A stretch of DNA of 64,000 bases from Acidobacteriota bacterium (lineage in GTDB: Bacteria > Acidobacteriota > Terriglobia > Terriglobales > Acidobacteriaceae). Below the pieces are notes generated by a model. It did not search any database. It was not told the DNA's origin and saw only the letters and a program-made list of their open reading frames with translations. Made by a program: the position numbers and the translations under genes. Within the stretch, counting starts at the first letter, position 1. Every line of letters starts with the position of its first letter. This document shows, one piece after another, positions 36,319-44,701 of this stretch. The stretch spans positions 62,001-126,000 of the forward strand of contig QIAM01000065.1 of assembly GCA_003225555.1 (NCBI GenBank). Reading direction: 5' to 3'.

Positions 36319-36936
36319 TTGAGCCAAGCGGGAATGACGGCGGGAGGACACGCAGGCCTGATGGAAAGGCCGATGTTTTCAGTTCCCGCGAAAAAAATGG
36401 CGATGTGGCTGTTCATTATCGCCGACACCACGACCTTTGCCGCCTGCCTGGTGGCCTATGGATTTATCCGCAATGCCAATCCAAACTGGCCCAGACCGTT
36501 CCACAGCATCACCAACCTGGCGCTGATGACGTTTATCCTCCTCACCAGTAGCTTAACCATGCTCATGGGAGTCCGGGCGGCGAAGGCAGGCGACAAATCT
36601 GGTGCTCTGCGCTGGACTCTGGCAACCGCTGCCTTGGGCATCATGTTTGCCTTGCTGCATCTCCGTGAGTGGATGACGCTAATCCATGAGGGCATGAGGC
36701 TCTTCAAAAATCCCTGGGGCACCGGGCAGTTTGGTGCGGCATTCTACAGCATTACCGGCCTGCATCTCACGCATGTCACGGGCGGAGTAATCGCGCTGGT
36801 TGCCGTGGGATTACGCTACAAAGCTGGCCGTTACAACGCCGATGACCTTGAAATCCTAGGTCTCTACTGGCACTTCGTGGATCTGGTTTGGATGTTCGTC
36901 GTGCCCTTGGTGTACCTGTTGAATCTAGCGCACTGA
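36319..36936 (+). CDS. coxC: Cytochrome c oxidase subunit III-like protein, second copy
   Basis: The 205-residue protein has five hydrophobic segments and the subunit III motifs GLHLTHVTGG and LYWHFVDLVWMFVVPLVYL. A GAGGAGG RBS ends 4 bases before a TTG at 36319, which is taken as the start; an ATG at 36334 is the alternative. It is closer to standard subunit III than the preceding gene. Subunit III stabilises subunit I and helps keep the proton path active. Confidence 0.88.
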   Translation: MSQAGMTAGGHAGLMERPMFSVPAKKMAMWLFIIADTTTFAACLVAYGFIRNANPNWPRPFHSITNLALMTFILLTSSLTMLMGVRAAKAGDKSGALRWTLATAALGIMFALLHLREWMTLIHEGMRLFKNPWGTGQFGAAFYSITGLHLTHVTGGVIALVAVGLRYKAGRYNADDLEILGLYWHFVDLVWMFVVPLVYLLNLAH

Positions 36937-36957
36937 CGAGAGGCGGAGCAATTCACT

Positions 36958-37266
36958 ATGACAACGGAAACGCAAAAGAGCGGTGGAATGAAGAAGGACC
37001 TGGTCGTCTACCTCTGCTTACTGGCTCTGGCAGCGATACAGTTCGTCATTGCCTACCAGAGCATCGACGCCTCGCAAATGTTAGTACGCATGCTGATCGT
37101 TGCTATCGTCGAAGCCGCTTTGGCGCTATTGTTCTTCATGCATCTGGCGGAAAATCGCGGGCTGTTATGGTTTGTTGTGGTCTTTACAGTTTCTGTGTTA
37201 CTGACAATGCAGTATGGGTGGACGGATGCCTTCCGGTTATCCGCAGGTGCGCCTTGGGCAAAGTAG
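36958..37266 (+). CDS. coxD: Cytochrome c oxidase subunit IV (prokaryotic type)
   Basis: The 102-residue protein has three hydrophobic segments and matches prokaryotic COX4 proteins: a charged start, then LVVYLCLLALAAIQF, a middle segment with ALLFFMHLAENRG, and a last helix. It is a small accessory subunit of the oxidase. A purine-rich RBS (GAGGCGGAG) lies about 10 bases before the ATG. It closes the cox series and is followed by a small Cys-containing membrane protein. Confidence 0.87.
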   Translation: MTTETQKSGGMKKDLVVYLCLLALAAIQFVIAYQSIDASQMLVRMLIVAIVEAALALLFFMHLAENRGLLWFVVVFTVSVLLTMQYGWTDAFRLSAGAPWAK

Positions 37267-37295
37267 AGTCGGAAGGTGTAGCCCTGAGGAGAGAG

Positions 37296-37565
37296 ATGAG
37301 GAAGGTAATCGGACCTATCGGCGTCGTGATCGTTGCCCTGATCATCTTGGTCACCGCGGCGCCGGCTTGCGCCCAAAGCTGCGCGCTCTGTTACACGCAG
37401 GCGGCTTCTTCCGGCTCTCGAATGATTCAGGCATTGAAAAGCGGGATTCTGATCCTCATCGTTCCCCCCACCCTTGGATCCATTGGCATGATTTTCGTGG
37501 TATATCGCAAACGCAATCAGGTCAGACGGGGGGACAACGCGCCTGACTCTGATCGCGATTGGTAA
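37296..37565 (+). CDS. Small Cys-containing membrane protein after the cox genes
   Basis: The 89-residue protein has a signal-like first hydrophobic segment (VVIVALIILVTAAPACAQ), then CALCYTQAASSG, and a second hydrophobic segment (ILILIVPPTLGSIGMIFVVY) with a basic tail. The Cys-x-x-Cys next to the membrane faces the periplasm in the likely topology. I cannot name a family. The place directly after coxD, 29 bases away with a strong RBS (GAGGAGAGAG), suggests a role in oxidase assembly or copper handling, which is an inference. Confidence 0.7.
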   Translation: MRKVIGPIGVVIVALIILVTAAPACAQSCALCYTQAASSGSRMIQALKSGILILIVPPTLGSIGMIFVVYRKRNQVRRGDNAPDSDRDW

Positions 37566-37776
37566 CCGGAAGGAAACAAACACGCCGCGGTGAATTCTTC
37601 TAGCGAGCTCTTTCGCCCATAGTCCTTTTCTGTTATTGCCTTGAAGTCCTGTTCGCGATTCAATCTTCCACCAACATTATCGAGAAGCTTTGCGCAATGC
37701 TGCTGTTCTGGCGCGCATAAGCTTCTGCCTGTTCTTCTTTTTGGGGACAGAATACAGATCTCTGCGGGGGTGGGGC

Positions 37777-40700
37777 TTGAGTAAATTGCTATTCGTTCCT
37801 CTACTGATTTGTCTGTCCGCGTTTGGCCAAAGCAATTATGCCAGACTGGGCGGCACTGTAACCGATCCGCAGGGCAAGCCGTTCGTCGGGGCCGATCTGC
37901 AACTCACCGCATCCAGCACGCAAGCCGTACGCCGCTCTTCCAGCAACGACCAGGGAATTTTCGAGATCACCAGCCTGCTCCCCGGTGACTATGAGCTCAA
38001 CGTGCAAGCCCCAGGGTTTGCGCCTCTAACCCAAAGCCTCCGCCTTGAGGTAGGCCAGCGCATGGCACTGAATCTTACCCTCAAGGTTGCCGTAGTGAAG
38101 GACGTCGTCGAAGTCGGCGACGTCGCGCCTGCCCTCCATTCCACCGACGCTTCCGTGGGAGAAGTCATCGAGCCTGTCGCAGTTCACGACTTGCCCCTCA
38201 ACGGCCGCATGCTCGTTGACCTGATGCTGATGGTACCCGGGGCACACGCGGGCCACGGCGCCCAAACCGGAAACATGAATCCTCTTTACTGGCGCCCTGG
38301 GCAACGCTCGGCCGTGAGCATTGGCGGCAATCGTCCCAATGCAAATTACTTCCTGCTGGATGGAACCACCGATACCGATCCGACTTTCAACACGCTGAAC
38401 CTGAGTCCGTCTCCTGACGCCGTGCAGGAGTTCAAGGTGCAAACCGGAAGCTACTCTGCGGAAATGGGAGGCGCAGGCGGCGGCCAGGTCAACATCGTCA
38501 CGCGGTCCGGCTCCAACCAATTCCACGGAACGGTCTATGAGTTCCTGCGCAACGGCGCAATGGACGCCACTTCCTTCCAGTCCATGGGCAACAACCACAT
38601 GGTGCAGAACAATTTTGGCGCCTCGCTCGGCGGCCCGATCATCCATAATCGGACTTTCTTCTTCGCTAACTACGAAGGCTTCCGTCACGCCATGACCCAT
38701 AGCATGATCGACACGGTTCCGACCCCGGAGGAAGTAGCTGGAGACTTCAGCATGAGCGGCGTGAATATTTATGACCCTACCAACAATCGCGCACAATTCC
38801 AGTACAACGGCATGATGAATGTGATTCCCCCTACGCAGATCAATCCTGCCGCCCAGGCCTTCCTGCACAAGTACGTGCCCCAGCCCAACGTGACGATGGG
38901 GATGACGATGCCTTGCGGCGCTGCCATGATGGGGAACCCAGGAGTGGTCGGCGCCGGAATGGACTGCAATAACTACATGGACCAGCGCAATGCACTCGAA
39001 GTAAACAACCAGGGCACGGTCCGTGTCGATCAGATGTTCGCGAAAGGCGACACGCTCGCCGCCCGCTATTCGCTCAGCGGCGAGACCGGCTTCACGCCCG
39101 GTGAAATGCCTCCTGGCGGTGTAGGCAGTCTGTTACCCGGCTTTGGCTCTTACAACGATAACTTTTCCCAGCAGGGCGCTGTTTCCTGGACAAAGATTCT
39201 CAGCCCCACCCTGGTGAACACGGCGGCAATCACGGTCTCGCGTTTGGCCATGCACCGTTACGACCAGAACGCGTATACCAAAGACATCGTCACTGAACTT
39301 GGCATTCAGGGTGCGGGCTTTGGGGGGGCGGGAGCCTTTGGCGCGCCATTTTTCAACGTGCAGGGATACTCGCCGATGGGCGATAACTACTCGGCAACGC
39401 CAATGAAGGCTTGGGACACAATTCTCGAAGGCCGTGACGAACTCAGCTGGCGGCACGGCCGCCACAACCTGCAATTCGGCGGCAGCTATCGTCGCTACAT
39501 CTGGCCCATGTGGGGATTCTTCCAGAACCGCGGCTACTACCAATTCACCAACGGCTTCACCACCGACAACGGCACCAACGACGGCACCGGGTCGGCGCTC
39601 GCCAGTTTCCTACTCGGCCTTCCCGCCGTGAAGCAGCGCCAGGCGGGCATTCCGCAGATGCAGCTTCGACAGTGGTATGTCGATGGATTCGTCCAGGACA
39701 GCTTTCGCGTGACTCCCACGCTTGTGATTCAGATGGGACTGCGTTACGAATTCATGGAGCCGCTGCTCGACATCAGCTACACCAATTCAAATCTCACGTT
39801 TAGTAGTGGTGCTCCGTCGGCTTTCATCGGTGGACAGAACGGCTTCCCCAAAGGCCTGAAGTATTCCAACCCGCACAACTTCGCTCCGCGTTTCGGAATT
39901 TCCAAGGCCTTCAGCGACCAGGGAATCGTCTTGCATGCTGCCTACGGCATCTTCTTCACGCCGGTCGATATGAACACGTGGTGCAACCAGCGCCACAATG
40001 TTCCGTACGTTTTCCCGGAGACCCAGCAGAGCGACAACTTCACACCGTCGGCATCGATCCTCGCCAACCACCTGAACTTTGGTCAGGCCGTACTAGGTCA
40101 AACGACGGTAAGTTTCACTGCCATGGATCCCCACGCACCCTCGCAATACATCGAGCAGTGGAGCGGTTCGGTGGAGAAAAGTCTGGGCCATCAGACGACA
40201 CTCGAAATTGGCTATCTCGGATCGCACGGCGTTCATCTGCAGCGGGCGCACCTTATCAACAACGCGCCTCCAGGGCCTGGAGCCATTGGCCCACGACGAC
40301 CGTTGCCAAAGATCAGCTTCGTCGCCGGCACCGTTCTGCCCGCGAACGTAACCTACACCCCGCCCACCACGGGTTGCCCTAATAACCAGATATGCTTTCC
40401 CGTCAGCACCATCAACCTGCTGGAGAACACCGCGCAGAGTTACTACGATGCTGGCTACGTTAACATCCGCCGCCGCTACTCGCGCGGTCTGACCTTCCTC
40501 GCGAATTACACCTGGGCAAAGGATCTCAGCGACGCGCCCGATTTCCGCTCGCCCATGTTTGAACCCTCGATTCCCCAGAACAACAGTGACCTCGCCGGCG
40601 AGCGAGGTCCGGCATGCGACATCCGCCACCGTTTCGCTCTCAGTGCCGTCTACGATCTCCCCGCCTGGGACCATTCCGGCACCGTGCGGGCCGTCACGAA

Positions 40701-41154
40701 AGATTGGCACCTCTCCACCGTTTACCAGGTGCAGACTGGATTTCCCTTCACCATCTCCGTCTTTGGTGACACCGCGAATTCCGGCACCGTGCTCGGCGAA
40801 AATCCGATTCGCGCCAACACGACCGGACAGCCCATCTTCGGCCCGGGGACCCGCACCGCTGATCGCTGGTTCAACACCGCCGCCTTCGCCGCGCCTCCCG
40901 CCTACACCTTCGGAAACGTCGGACGCAATTCCATCTACGGCCCCGGCCTGCAAACGCTAGACCTGGCAATCGTTCGCGACTTCAACGTGACGGAGCGCGC
41001 GAAGTTCCAGTTCCGTGGCGAATTCTTCAACGCCCTCAATCACACCAACCTGGGCACTCCGGACCGCTTCGTGAACACGCCGCAATTCGGCACCATCACG
41101 CAAAGCACAACGCCAGGCAGGGAAATCCAATTAAGTGCACGACTATCGTTCTAG
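37777..41154 (+). CDS. Oar-like TonB-dependent receptor with carboxypeptidase-regulatory N-terminus
   Basis: From a TTG at 37777 the product is 1125 residues: signal peptide (ending near SAFG), a carboxypeptidase-regulatory-like domain (LGGTVTDPQGKPFVGADLQL, about 20-100), a plug domain and a large beta-barrel ending in REIQLSARLSF. This is the common acidobacterial Oar-type plan. The frame is open to 37690 and has no ATG, so the start is uncertain. One loop near 38890-38990 is rich in Met and has two Cys-x-x-x-Met motifs (CGAAM and CNNYM). It lies about 210 bases after the cox operon. A copper or other metal ligand is possible; most Oar-like receptors have no known ligand. Confidence 0.85.
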   Translation: MSKLLFVPLLICLSAFGQSNYARLGGTVTDPQGKPFVGADLQLTASSTQAVRRSSSNDQGIFEITSLLPGDYELNVQAPGFAPLTQSLRLEVGQRMALNLTLKVAVVKDVVEVGDVAPALHSTDASVGEVIEPVAVHDLPLNGRMLVDLMLMVPGAHAGHGAQTGNMNPLYWRPGQRSAVSIGGNRPNANYFLLDGTTDTDPTFNTLNLSPSPDAVQEFKVQTGSYSAEMGGAGGGQVNIVTRSGSNQFHGTVYEFLRNGAMDATSFQSMGNNHMVQNNFGASLGGPIIHNRTFFFANYEGFRHAMTHSMIDTVPTPEEVAGDFSMSGVNIYDPTNNRAQFQYNGMMNVIPPTQINPAAQAFLHKYVPQPNVTMGMTMPCGAAMMGNPGVVGAGMDCNNYMDQRNALEVNNQGTVRVDQMFAKGDTLAARYSLSGETGFTPGEMPPGGVGSLLPGFGSYNDNFSQQGAVSWTKILSPTLVNTAAITVSRLAMHRYDQNAYTKDIVTELGIQGAGFGGAGAFGAPFFNVQGYSPMGDNYSATPMKAWDTILEGRDELSWRHGRHNLQFGGSYRRYIWPMWGFFQNRGYYQFTNGFTTDNGTNDGTGSALASFLLGLPAVKQRQAGIPQMQLRQWYVDGFVQDSFRVTPTLVIQMGLRYEFMEPLLDISYTNSNLTFSSGAPSAFIGGQNGFPKGLKYSNPHNFAPRFGISKAFSDQGIVLHAAYGIFFTPVDMNTWCNQRHNVPYVFPETQQSDNFTPSASILANHLNFGQAVLGQTTVSFTAMDPHAPSQYIEQWSGSVEKSLGHQTTLEIGYLGSHGVHLQRAHLINNAPPGPGAIGPRRPLPKISFVAGTVLPANVTYTPPTTGCPNNQICFPVSTINLLENTAQSYYDAGYVNIRRRYSRGLTFLANYTWAKDLSDAPDFRSPMFEPSIPQNNSDLAGERGPACDIRHRFALSAVYDLPAWDHSGTVRAVTKDWHLSTVYQVQTGFPFTISVFGDTANSGTVLGENPIRANTTGQPIFGPGTRTADRWFNTAAFAAPPAYTFGNVGRNSIYGPGLQTLDLAIVRDFNVTERAKFQFRGEFFNALNHTNLGTPDRFVNTPQFGTITQSTTPGREIQLSARLSF

Positions 41155-41176
41155 CAGCGCAAACGACACACGTAGA

Positions 41177-41195
41177 GACAGCCGCCTCGGCTGTC
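41177..41195. repeat. Short palindrome (REP-like) after the TonB receptor gene
   Basis: GACAGCCG and CGGCTGTC form a perfect eight-base stem with a three-base loop, 22 bases after the receptor stop. There is no T-run, so it is not a classical terminator. The following bases (cagggcgaagcccggc) can also fold. It resembles the intergenic palindrome at 62127-62220 in using GGCTGTC/GACAGCC arms. Confidence 0.5.
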
Positions 41196-41289
41196 CAAGC
41201 CAGGGCGAAGCCCGGCGCCCAAGGCACAGGCCTCTGAACACCCTTTTCCGAATTCCGAGACGAATGCCGGTGAGGTAGAGAGACACCTT

Positions 41290-42318
41290 CTAACTTCCCG
41301 CCAGCGCCTGTAATCGCTCCGCCGCAATCTCCGGCGTAATGTCACGCTGTGGCGTGCCCAGCATTTCAAATCCCACCATGTGTTTGCGAATCGTCGCCGA
41401 CCGCAGCAACGGCGGATAGAAGTGCGCATGGAAGTGCCATTCCGGATGGGCGACACCATCAGTCGGACACTGGTGAAATCCCATGGAATAAGGGAAGGGA
41501 ACATCGAAGACTTTGTCGTAGGTGGAAGTCACCCGCTTTAAGAGTTCGCCCAAGGCAGTGACATCATTCGCCGTGAACTCGAGCATGCTTCCCAAGTGCC
41601 GCCGACTGCACACCAGCACTTCAAAAGGCCAAACAGCCCAGAAGGGAACCACAGCCACGAAGCCCTCGTTCTGACAAACGAGGCGCACTTTTTCGCGCGA
41701 TTCGATCGCCAGGTAATCGCACAGCAGGCAACTGCCGCGTGACTTTAGATAGGACTGCTGGCACGCCAACTCTTTAGCCGGAGCTTCAGGTATGGAGGAA
41801 GTCGCCCAGATCTGGCAATGGGGATGCGGATTACTAGCGCCCATCATCGATCCGCGATTCTCGAAAATCTGCACGTGATTCATGTCATCGCGAGCCCCGA
41901 GTTCACGGAACTGATCGGACCAAGTACGCACCACAAGTTCGATCTCATTCACCGACATGGTCGAAAGGGTAAGGTTATGGTGCGGAGAAAAGCACATCAC
42001 GCGGCAATTCCCAGTCTCAGATTCAGCAACCATAACACCTGTGTTATCAATGTCTAGCCTGCTCTTTATGACACTTGGCTTTAATGCTGCAAAATCATTG
42101 TCGAAGACGAAGGTCCCTGAGTAGGCCGGATTGCGAACACCGCCAGCGCGCGCATTTCCCGGACAGAGATAGCAGGCAGGATCGTAGTCCGGTTCGGTGT
42201 TGGTCGTGAGCTTCGCCACCTCTCCCTGCCAGGGACGCGTAGCACGATGAGGCGAAACCAACACCCATTCATTGGTCAGTGGATTGAGCCTTCTGTGCGG
42301 ATCTTCGTTAAGCTTCAA
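41290..42318 (-). CDS. galT: Galactose-1-phosphate uridylyltransferase
   Basis: The 342-residue protein matches GalT of the Leloir pathway, which swaps UMP between UDP-glucose and galactose-1-phosphate. The active-site motif NPHPHCQIWA holds the nucleophilic His, and CYLCPGN holds an expected zinc-binding Cys pair. Length fits the family. A TTG at 42318 is used as start, with a GAGG RBS 7 bases upstream. No galK or galE is adjacent; gluconokinase and a sugar-acid-type transporter are encoded nearby. Confidence 0.93.
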   Translation of the reverse strand: MKLNEDPHRRLNPLTNEWVLVSPHRATRPWQGEVAKLTTNTEPDYDPACYLCPGNARAGGVRNPAYSGTFVFDNDFAALKPSVIKSRLDIDNTGVMVAESETGNCRVMCFSPHHNLTLSTMSVNEIELVVRTWSDQFRELGARDDMNHVQIFENRGSMMGASNPHPHCQIWATSSIPEAPAKELACQQSYLKSRGSCLLCDYLAIESREKVRLVCQNEGFVAVVPFWAVWPFEVLVCSRRHLGSMLEFTANDVTALGELLKRVTSTYDKVFDVPFPYSMGFHQCPTDGVAHPEWHFHAHFYPPLLRSATIRKHMVGFEMLGTPQRDITPEIAAERLQALAGS

Positions 42319-42406
42319 CTTGCAGCCTCGTCCGTTACGCTATGAATGCTCTGCGCTTCGACAAACTCAAGCTGGCATGATAGCCGATTTGCGAGATGAA
42401 GCAGAA

Positions 42407-42428
42407 AGAGCCGCCCGGAGGCGGCTCT
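42407..42428 (-). terminator. Rho-independent-type hairpin after the frameshifted small gene
   Basis: AGAGCCGCC and GGCGGCTCT form a perfect nine-base stem with a four-base loop (UCCG on the minus-strand RNA). On the minus strand it is followed by TTTCTGCTT, a weak T-tract. It lies 18 bases after the shifted-frame stop of the small gene at 42447-42642. Confidence 0.55.
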
Positions 42429-42446
42429 AAAAGGAATCACAACCAA

Positions 42447-42642
42447 TCAGATGGACAGTAGGCGGTGGAAGAAAGCCTGATACCGCTGCAAAGCAACGCG
42501 CAGATCCTCGTGGAGACTTTGCCCCCCCGATCCACTGCTGCTCTGGCTTGGTTCGCTCTTGCGCAAAGACTTCCGAGAGCCTCTTCATCGTCAACGCCAC
42601 CAGTCCGTCGGCCTGCTCGACTGCCTTGCGGTGCACATCCAC
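42447..42642 (-). pseudogene. Frameshifted small helical protein gene
   Basis: On the minus strand the frame from GTG 42642 reads a clear amphipathic helix (HRKAVEQADGLVALTMKRLS) up to a run of seven G (plus-strand C at 42522-42528). After the run this frame turns into Pro/Gly-rich sequence. The next frame continues with helix-like sequence (SLHEDLRVALQRYQAFFHRL) and stops at 42447, just before a hairpin. One extra G explains the break. The joined product is helical and may be phasin-like, but I cannot name a family. The frame is also open upstream of the GTG to about 42710 with no ATG. A sequencing error or a slippage tract are alternatives to a true pseudogene. Confidence 0.5.
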
Positions 42643-42780
42643 GAAACTTGCCTGAATGGAATTACAGCGAATACGGAATTCGCGGTGGGCTCCTTCTGTG
42701 GATATTTCCTGTAAACTGACGGCTCATACAACGCGCATCGCGCGTGTGGAAAACGCGGAAGTCAATCGAACATTTCACTG

Positions 42781-43266
42781 ATGATTGTGATCGTAATGGG
42801 GGTAGTCGGCGCCGGTAAGACGACCGTCGGCCAACTGCTGGCGCAGGAACTCGGCTGGCAGTTTGCGGATGCCGATGATTTTCATCCACTGGCGAATATC
42901 GAGAAGATTCGCCGAGGCATCCCACTTACCGACGATGACCGCAGTCCTTGGCTTGATCGCCTTCGCGAATTCCTTCTCGATTGCGTGACTCGTCAATGCA
43001 ACCTGGTTCTGGCGTGCTCAGCCTTGAAACGCAGCTATCGTCAGGAACTGCAGGTCGGGCCGGAACTGCAGTTTGTGTACCTGAAAGGAAACGGGGACCT
43101 CATCGCCGAACGTTTACGCTCTCGCCACGACCACTTTGCTGACGTGCAGATTCTGGCCAGCCAGTTGGCAGATCTGGAAGAGCCAGAGGACGCGATCCCC
43201 GTAGATATTGCCAGGCCGCCCGAGGAGATTGTGAAGGAGATTCGAAAGCAGCTCCGCGTGGCGTAG
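42781..43266 (+). CDS. gntK: Gluconokinase
   Basis: The 161-residue protein matches the GntK family, which phosphorylates D-gluconate to 6-phosphogluconate. The P-loop is GVVGAGKTT at residues 6-14, followed by the family segment FADADDFHP and by LACSALKRSYRQEL. Size is typical. The gene sits 35 bases before an MFS transporter of the anion:cation symporter type, which may import the sugar acid. No clear RBS is visible before the ATG. Confidence 0.92.
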   Translation: MIVIVMGVVGAGKTTVGQLLAQELGWQFADADDFHPLANIEKIRRGIPLTDDDRSPWLDRLREFLLDCVTRQCNLVLACSALKRSYRQELQVGPELQFVYLKGNGDLIAERLRSRHDHFADVQILASQLADLEEPEDAIPVDIARPPEEIVKEIRKQLRVA

Positions 43267-43301
43267 AATCCTTCCTCATCCAAATTACGCCCGGGAATTC
43301 A

Positions 43302-44597
43302 TTGCAAAGTTTTTCCAAAGGCAGTCTCGAATCCGCTGTCGTATCTCGACTGATGGGGCGGCTGATGCCGTTTCTCTTCCTGCTGTATATCGTTGCCTAC
43401 CTGGACCGCATCAACGTGAGCTTTGCCGTCCTTCAGATGCGAGAGCAACTTCACTTGACCGACCGCGTCTACGGACGCGCCGCCGGAATGTTCTTTGCGG
43501 GCTACTTCTTTTTCCAGGTGCCCAGCAATCTGGTGCTCGAAAGAGTAGGAGTGCGCCGCTGGATAGCCGGACTGATGTTGGTGTGGGGCGTGGTCTCGTG
43601 CTCGATGATCTTCATTCGCGGCCCCATCAGCTTCTATGTGCTGCGCTTCCTGCTGGGAGCCGCCGAAGCCGGGTTCTTCCCGGGCATGATCCTCTACCTG
43701 AAGCGTTGGTTCCCGGTCAGCGCACGGGCGCGGGCCGTGGCCTGGTTCATGACCGCCAATCCCTTGGCAGGCGTTATCGGCAGCCCGATTTCAGGCGCGT
43801 TGCTGGGAATGCGCGGCGGCGGGCTGTCGGGATGGCAATGGCTATTCCTCATGGAAGGTCTGCCCGCGATCTTGCTGGGAACCGCTGTGTATTGGGTGCT
43901 GGCCGATAGCCCGGCAAACGCAAAGTGGTTATCCGAAGAGCAGCGAAGTTGGCTCATCGACGAATTGGAGAGTGAGCGCCGCGCTAGTTCTGGAGAAGAG
44001 AAAGGAGCAGTCTGGCGCGTTCTCGGCAGTCCGCGAGTGTGGTTGCTGTCGCTCGTCTATTTCGGCATTCCTGCCTGCATGTACGGCATCACACTATGGC
44101 TGCCGACTGCGATCCACGCTCTGTCTGGCCTCAGCAATTCTCACATTGGCCTGGTGGCCGCGATCCCGTACCTGCTCACGGCCATCGCCATGGTGCTGAT
44201 GGGGACGCATTCCGACCGTTCCGGCGAACGCCGCTGGCATAACGCCCTGGCGGGCTTCAGCGCAGCCCTGGCATTAGTGTTGGCGGCTTACAGTCACGCT
44301 CCGCTCGGTGTGATCGCTGGAATGAGCGTCGCCATGCTGAGTGCACAGTCCATGGTCGGGCCCTTCTGGGCTATGGCGACCTCGCGAATGAGCGGCCTGG
44401 CCGCTGCAACGAGCATTGCGGTAATCAACTCTATTGGAAACCTGGGAGGGTATTTTGGTCCTTACATCATCGGGCTGGCGCGGTCTGCAAGCGGCGGATT
44501 TCGCGGAGGCTTACTGGCGATCGGAGCGGTTATGGCTCTAAGTGCCTGCTTGGCGCTGGTGGTCGGGACCAACCGTGATGCTCAGAGGGCGCCCTGA
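43302..44597 (+). CDS. MFS transporter, anion:cation symporter (sugar-acid type)
   Basis: The 431-residue protein has 12 hydrophobic segments and the ACS-family signature in the first helix and loop (LMPFLFLLYIVAYLDRINVSFA). Members import tartrate, hexuronates, phthalate and similar organic anions. A TTG at 43302 gives the usual N-terminal tail of about 20 residues; the first ATG (43353) would start almost inside the first helix. It follows gntK by 35 bases, so gluconate or a related aldonate is a reasonable guess for the substrate. Confidence 0.87.
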   Translation: MQSFSKGSLESAVVSRLMGRLMPFLFLLYIVAYLDRINVSFAVLQMREQLHLTDRVYGRAAGMFFAGYFFFQVPSNLVLERVGVRRWIAGLMLVWGVVSCSMIFIRGPISFYVLRFLLGAAEAGFFPGMILYLKRWFPVSARARAVAWFMTANPLAGVIGSPISGALLGMRGGGLSGWQWLFLMEGLPAILLGTAVYWVLADSPANAKWLSEEQRSWLIDELESERRASSGEEKGAVWRVLGSPRVWLLSLVYFGIPACMYGITLWLPTAIHALSGLSNSHIGLVAAIPYLLTAIAMVLMGTHSDRSGERRWHNALAGFSAALALVLAAYSHAPLGVIAGMSVAMLSAQSMVGPFWAMATSRMSGLAAATSIAVINSIGNLGGYFGPYIIGLARSASGGFRGGLLAIGAVMALSACLALVVGTNRDAQRAP

Positions 44598-44654
44598 CCG
44601 TGCCTTGCGTTTAGAACCCCAAGACCACGCATCCGACTTCGCTCAATCGGTTCA

Positions 44655-44666
44655 ATTGTTTACAAT
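44655..44666. promoter_or_regulatory. Palindrome over a -10-like box before the acyl-CoA reductase gene
   Basis: ATTGTTTACAAT is a perfect inverted repeat (arms ATTGT and ACAAT). Its right half contains TACAAT (44661-44666), a 5-of-6 match to the -10 consensus, about 40-60 bases before the acyl-CoA reductase start. No good -35 box is seen at the right distance. Confidence 0.3.
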
Positions 44667-44701
44667 AAGAACTTCGTCCGCCCGGCAACCCGATTAGCCC
44701 T

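Noticed and set aside
37566-37776. Promoter and riboswitch candidate before the TonB receptor
   Set aside because: TTGAAG near 37642 has no matching -10 box at a suitable distance, and no known riboswitch fold was seen.
40093-40953. Minus-strand frame of 286 codons inside the TonB receptor gene
   Set aside because: Gly/Val/Arg-rich shadow frame with no motif, fully inside a clear beta-barrel gene.
41177-41195. Rho-independent terminator for the TonB receptor
   Set aside because: The stem is good but no T-run follows on either strand; treated as a repeat instead.
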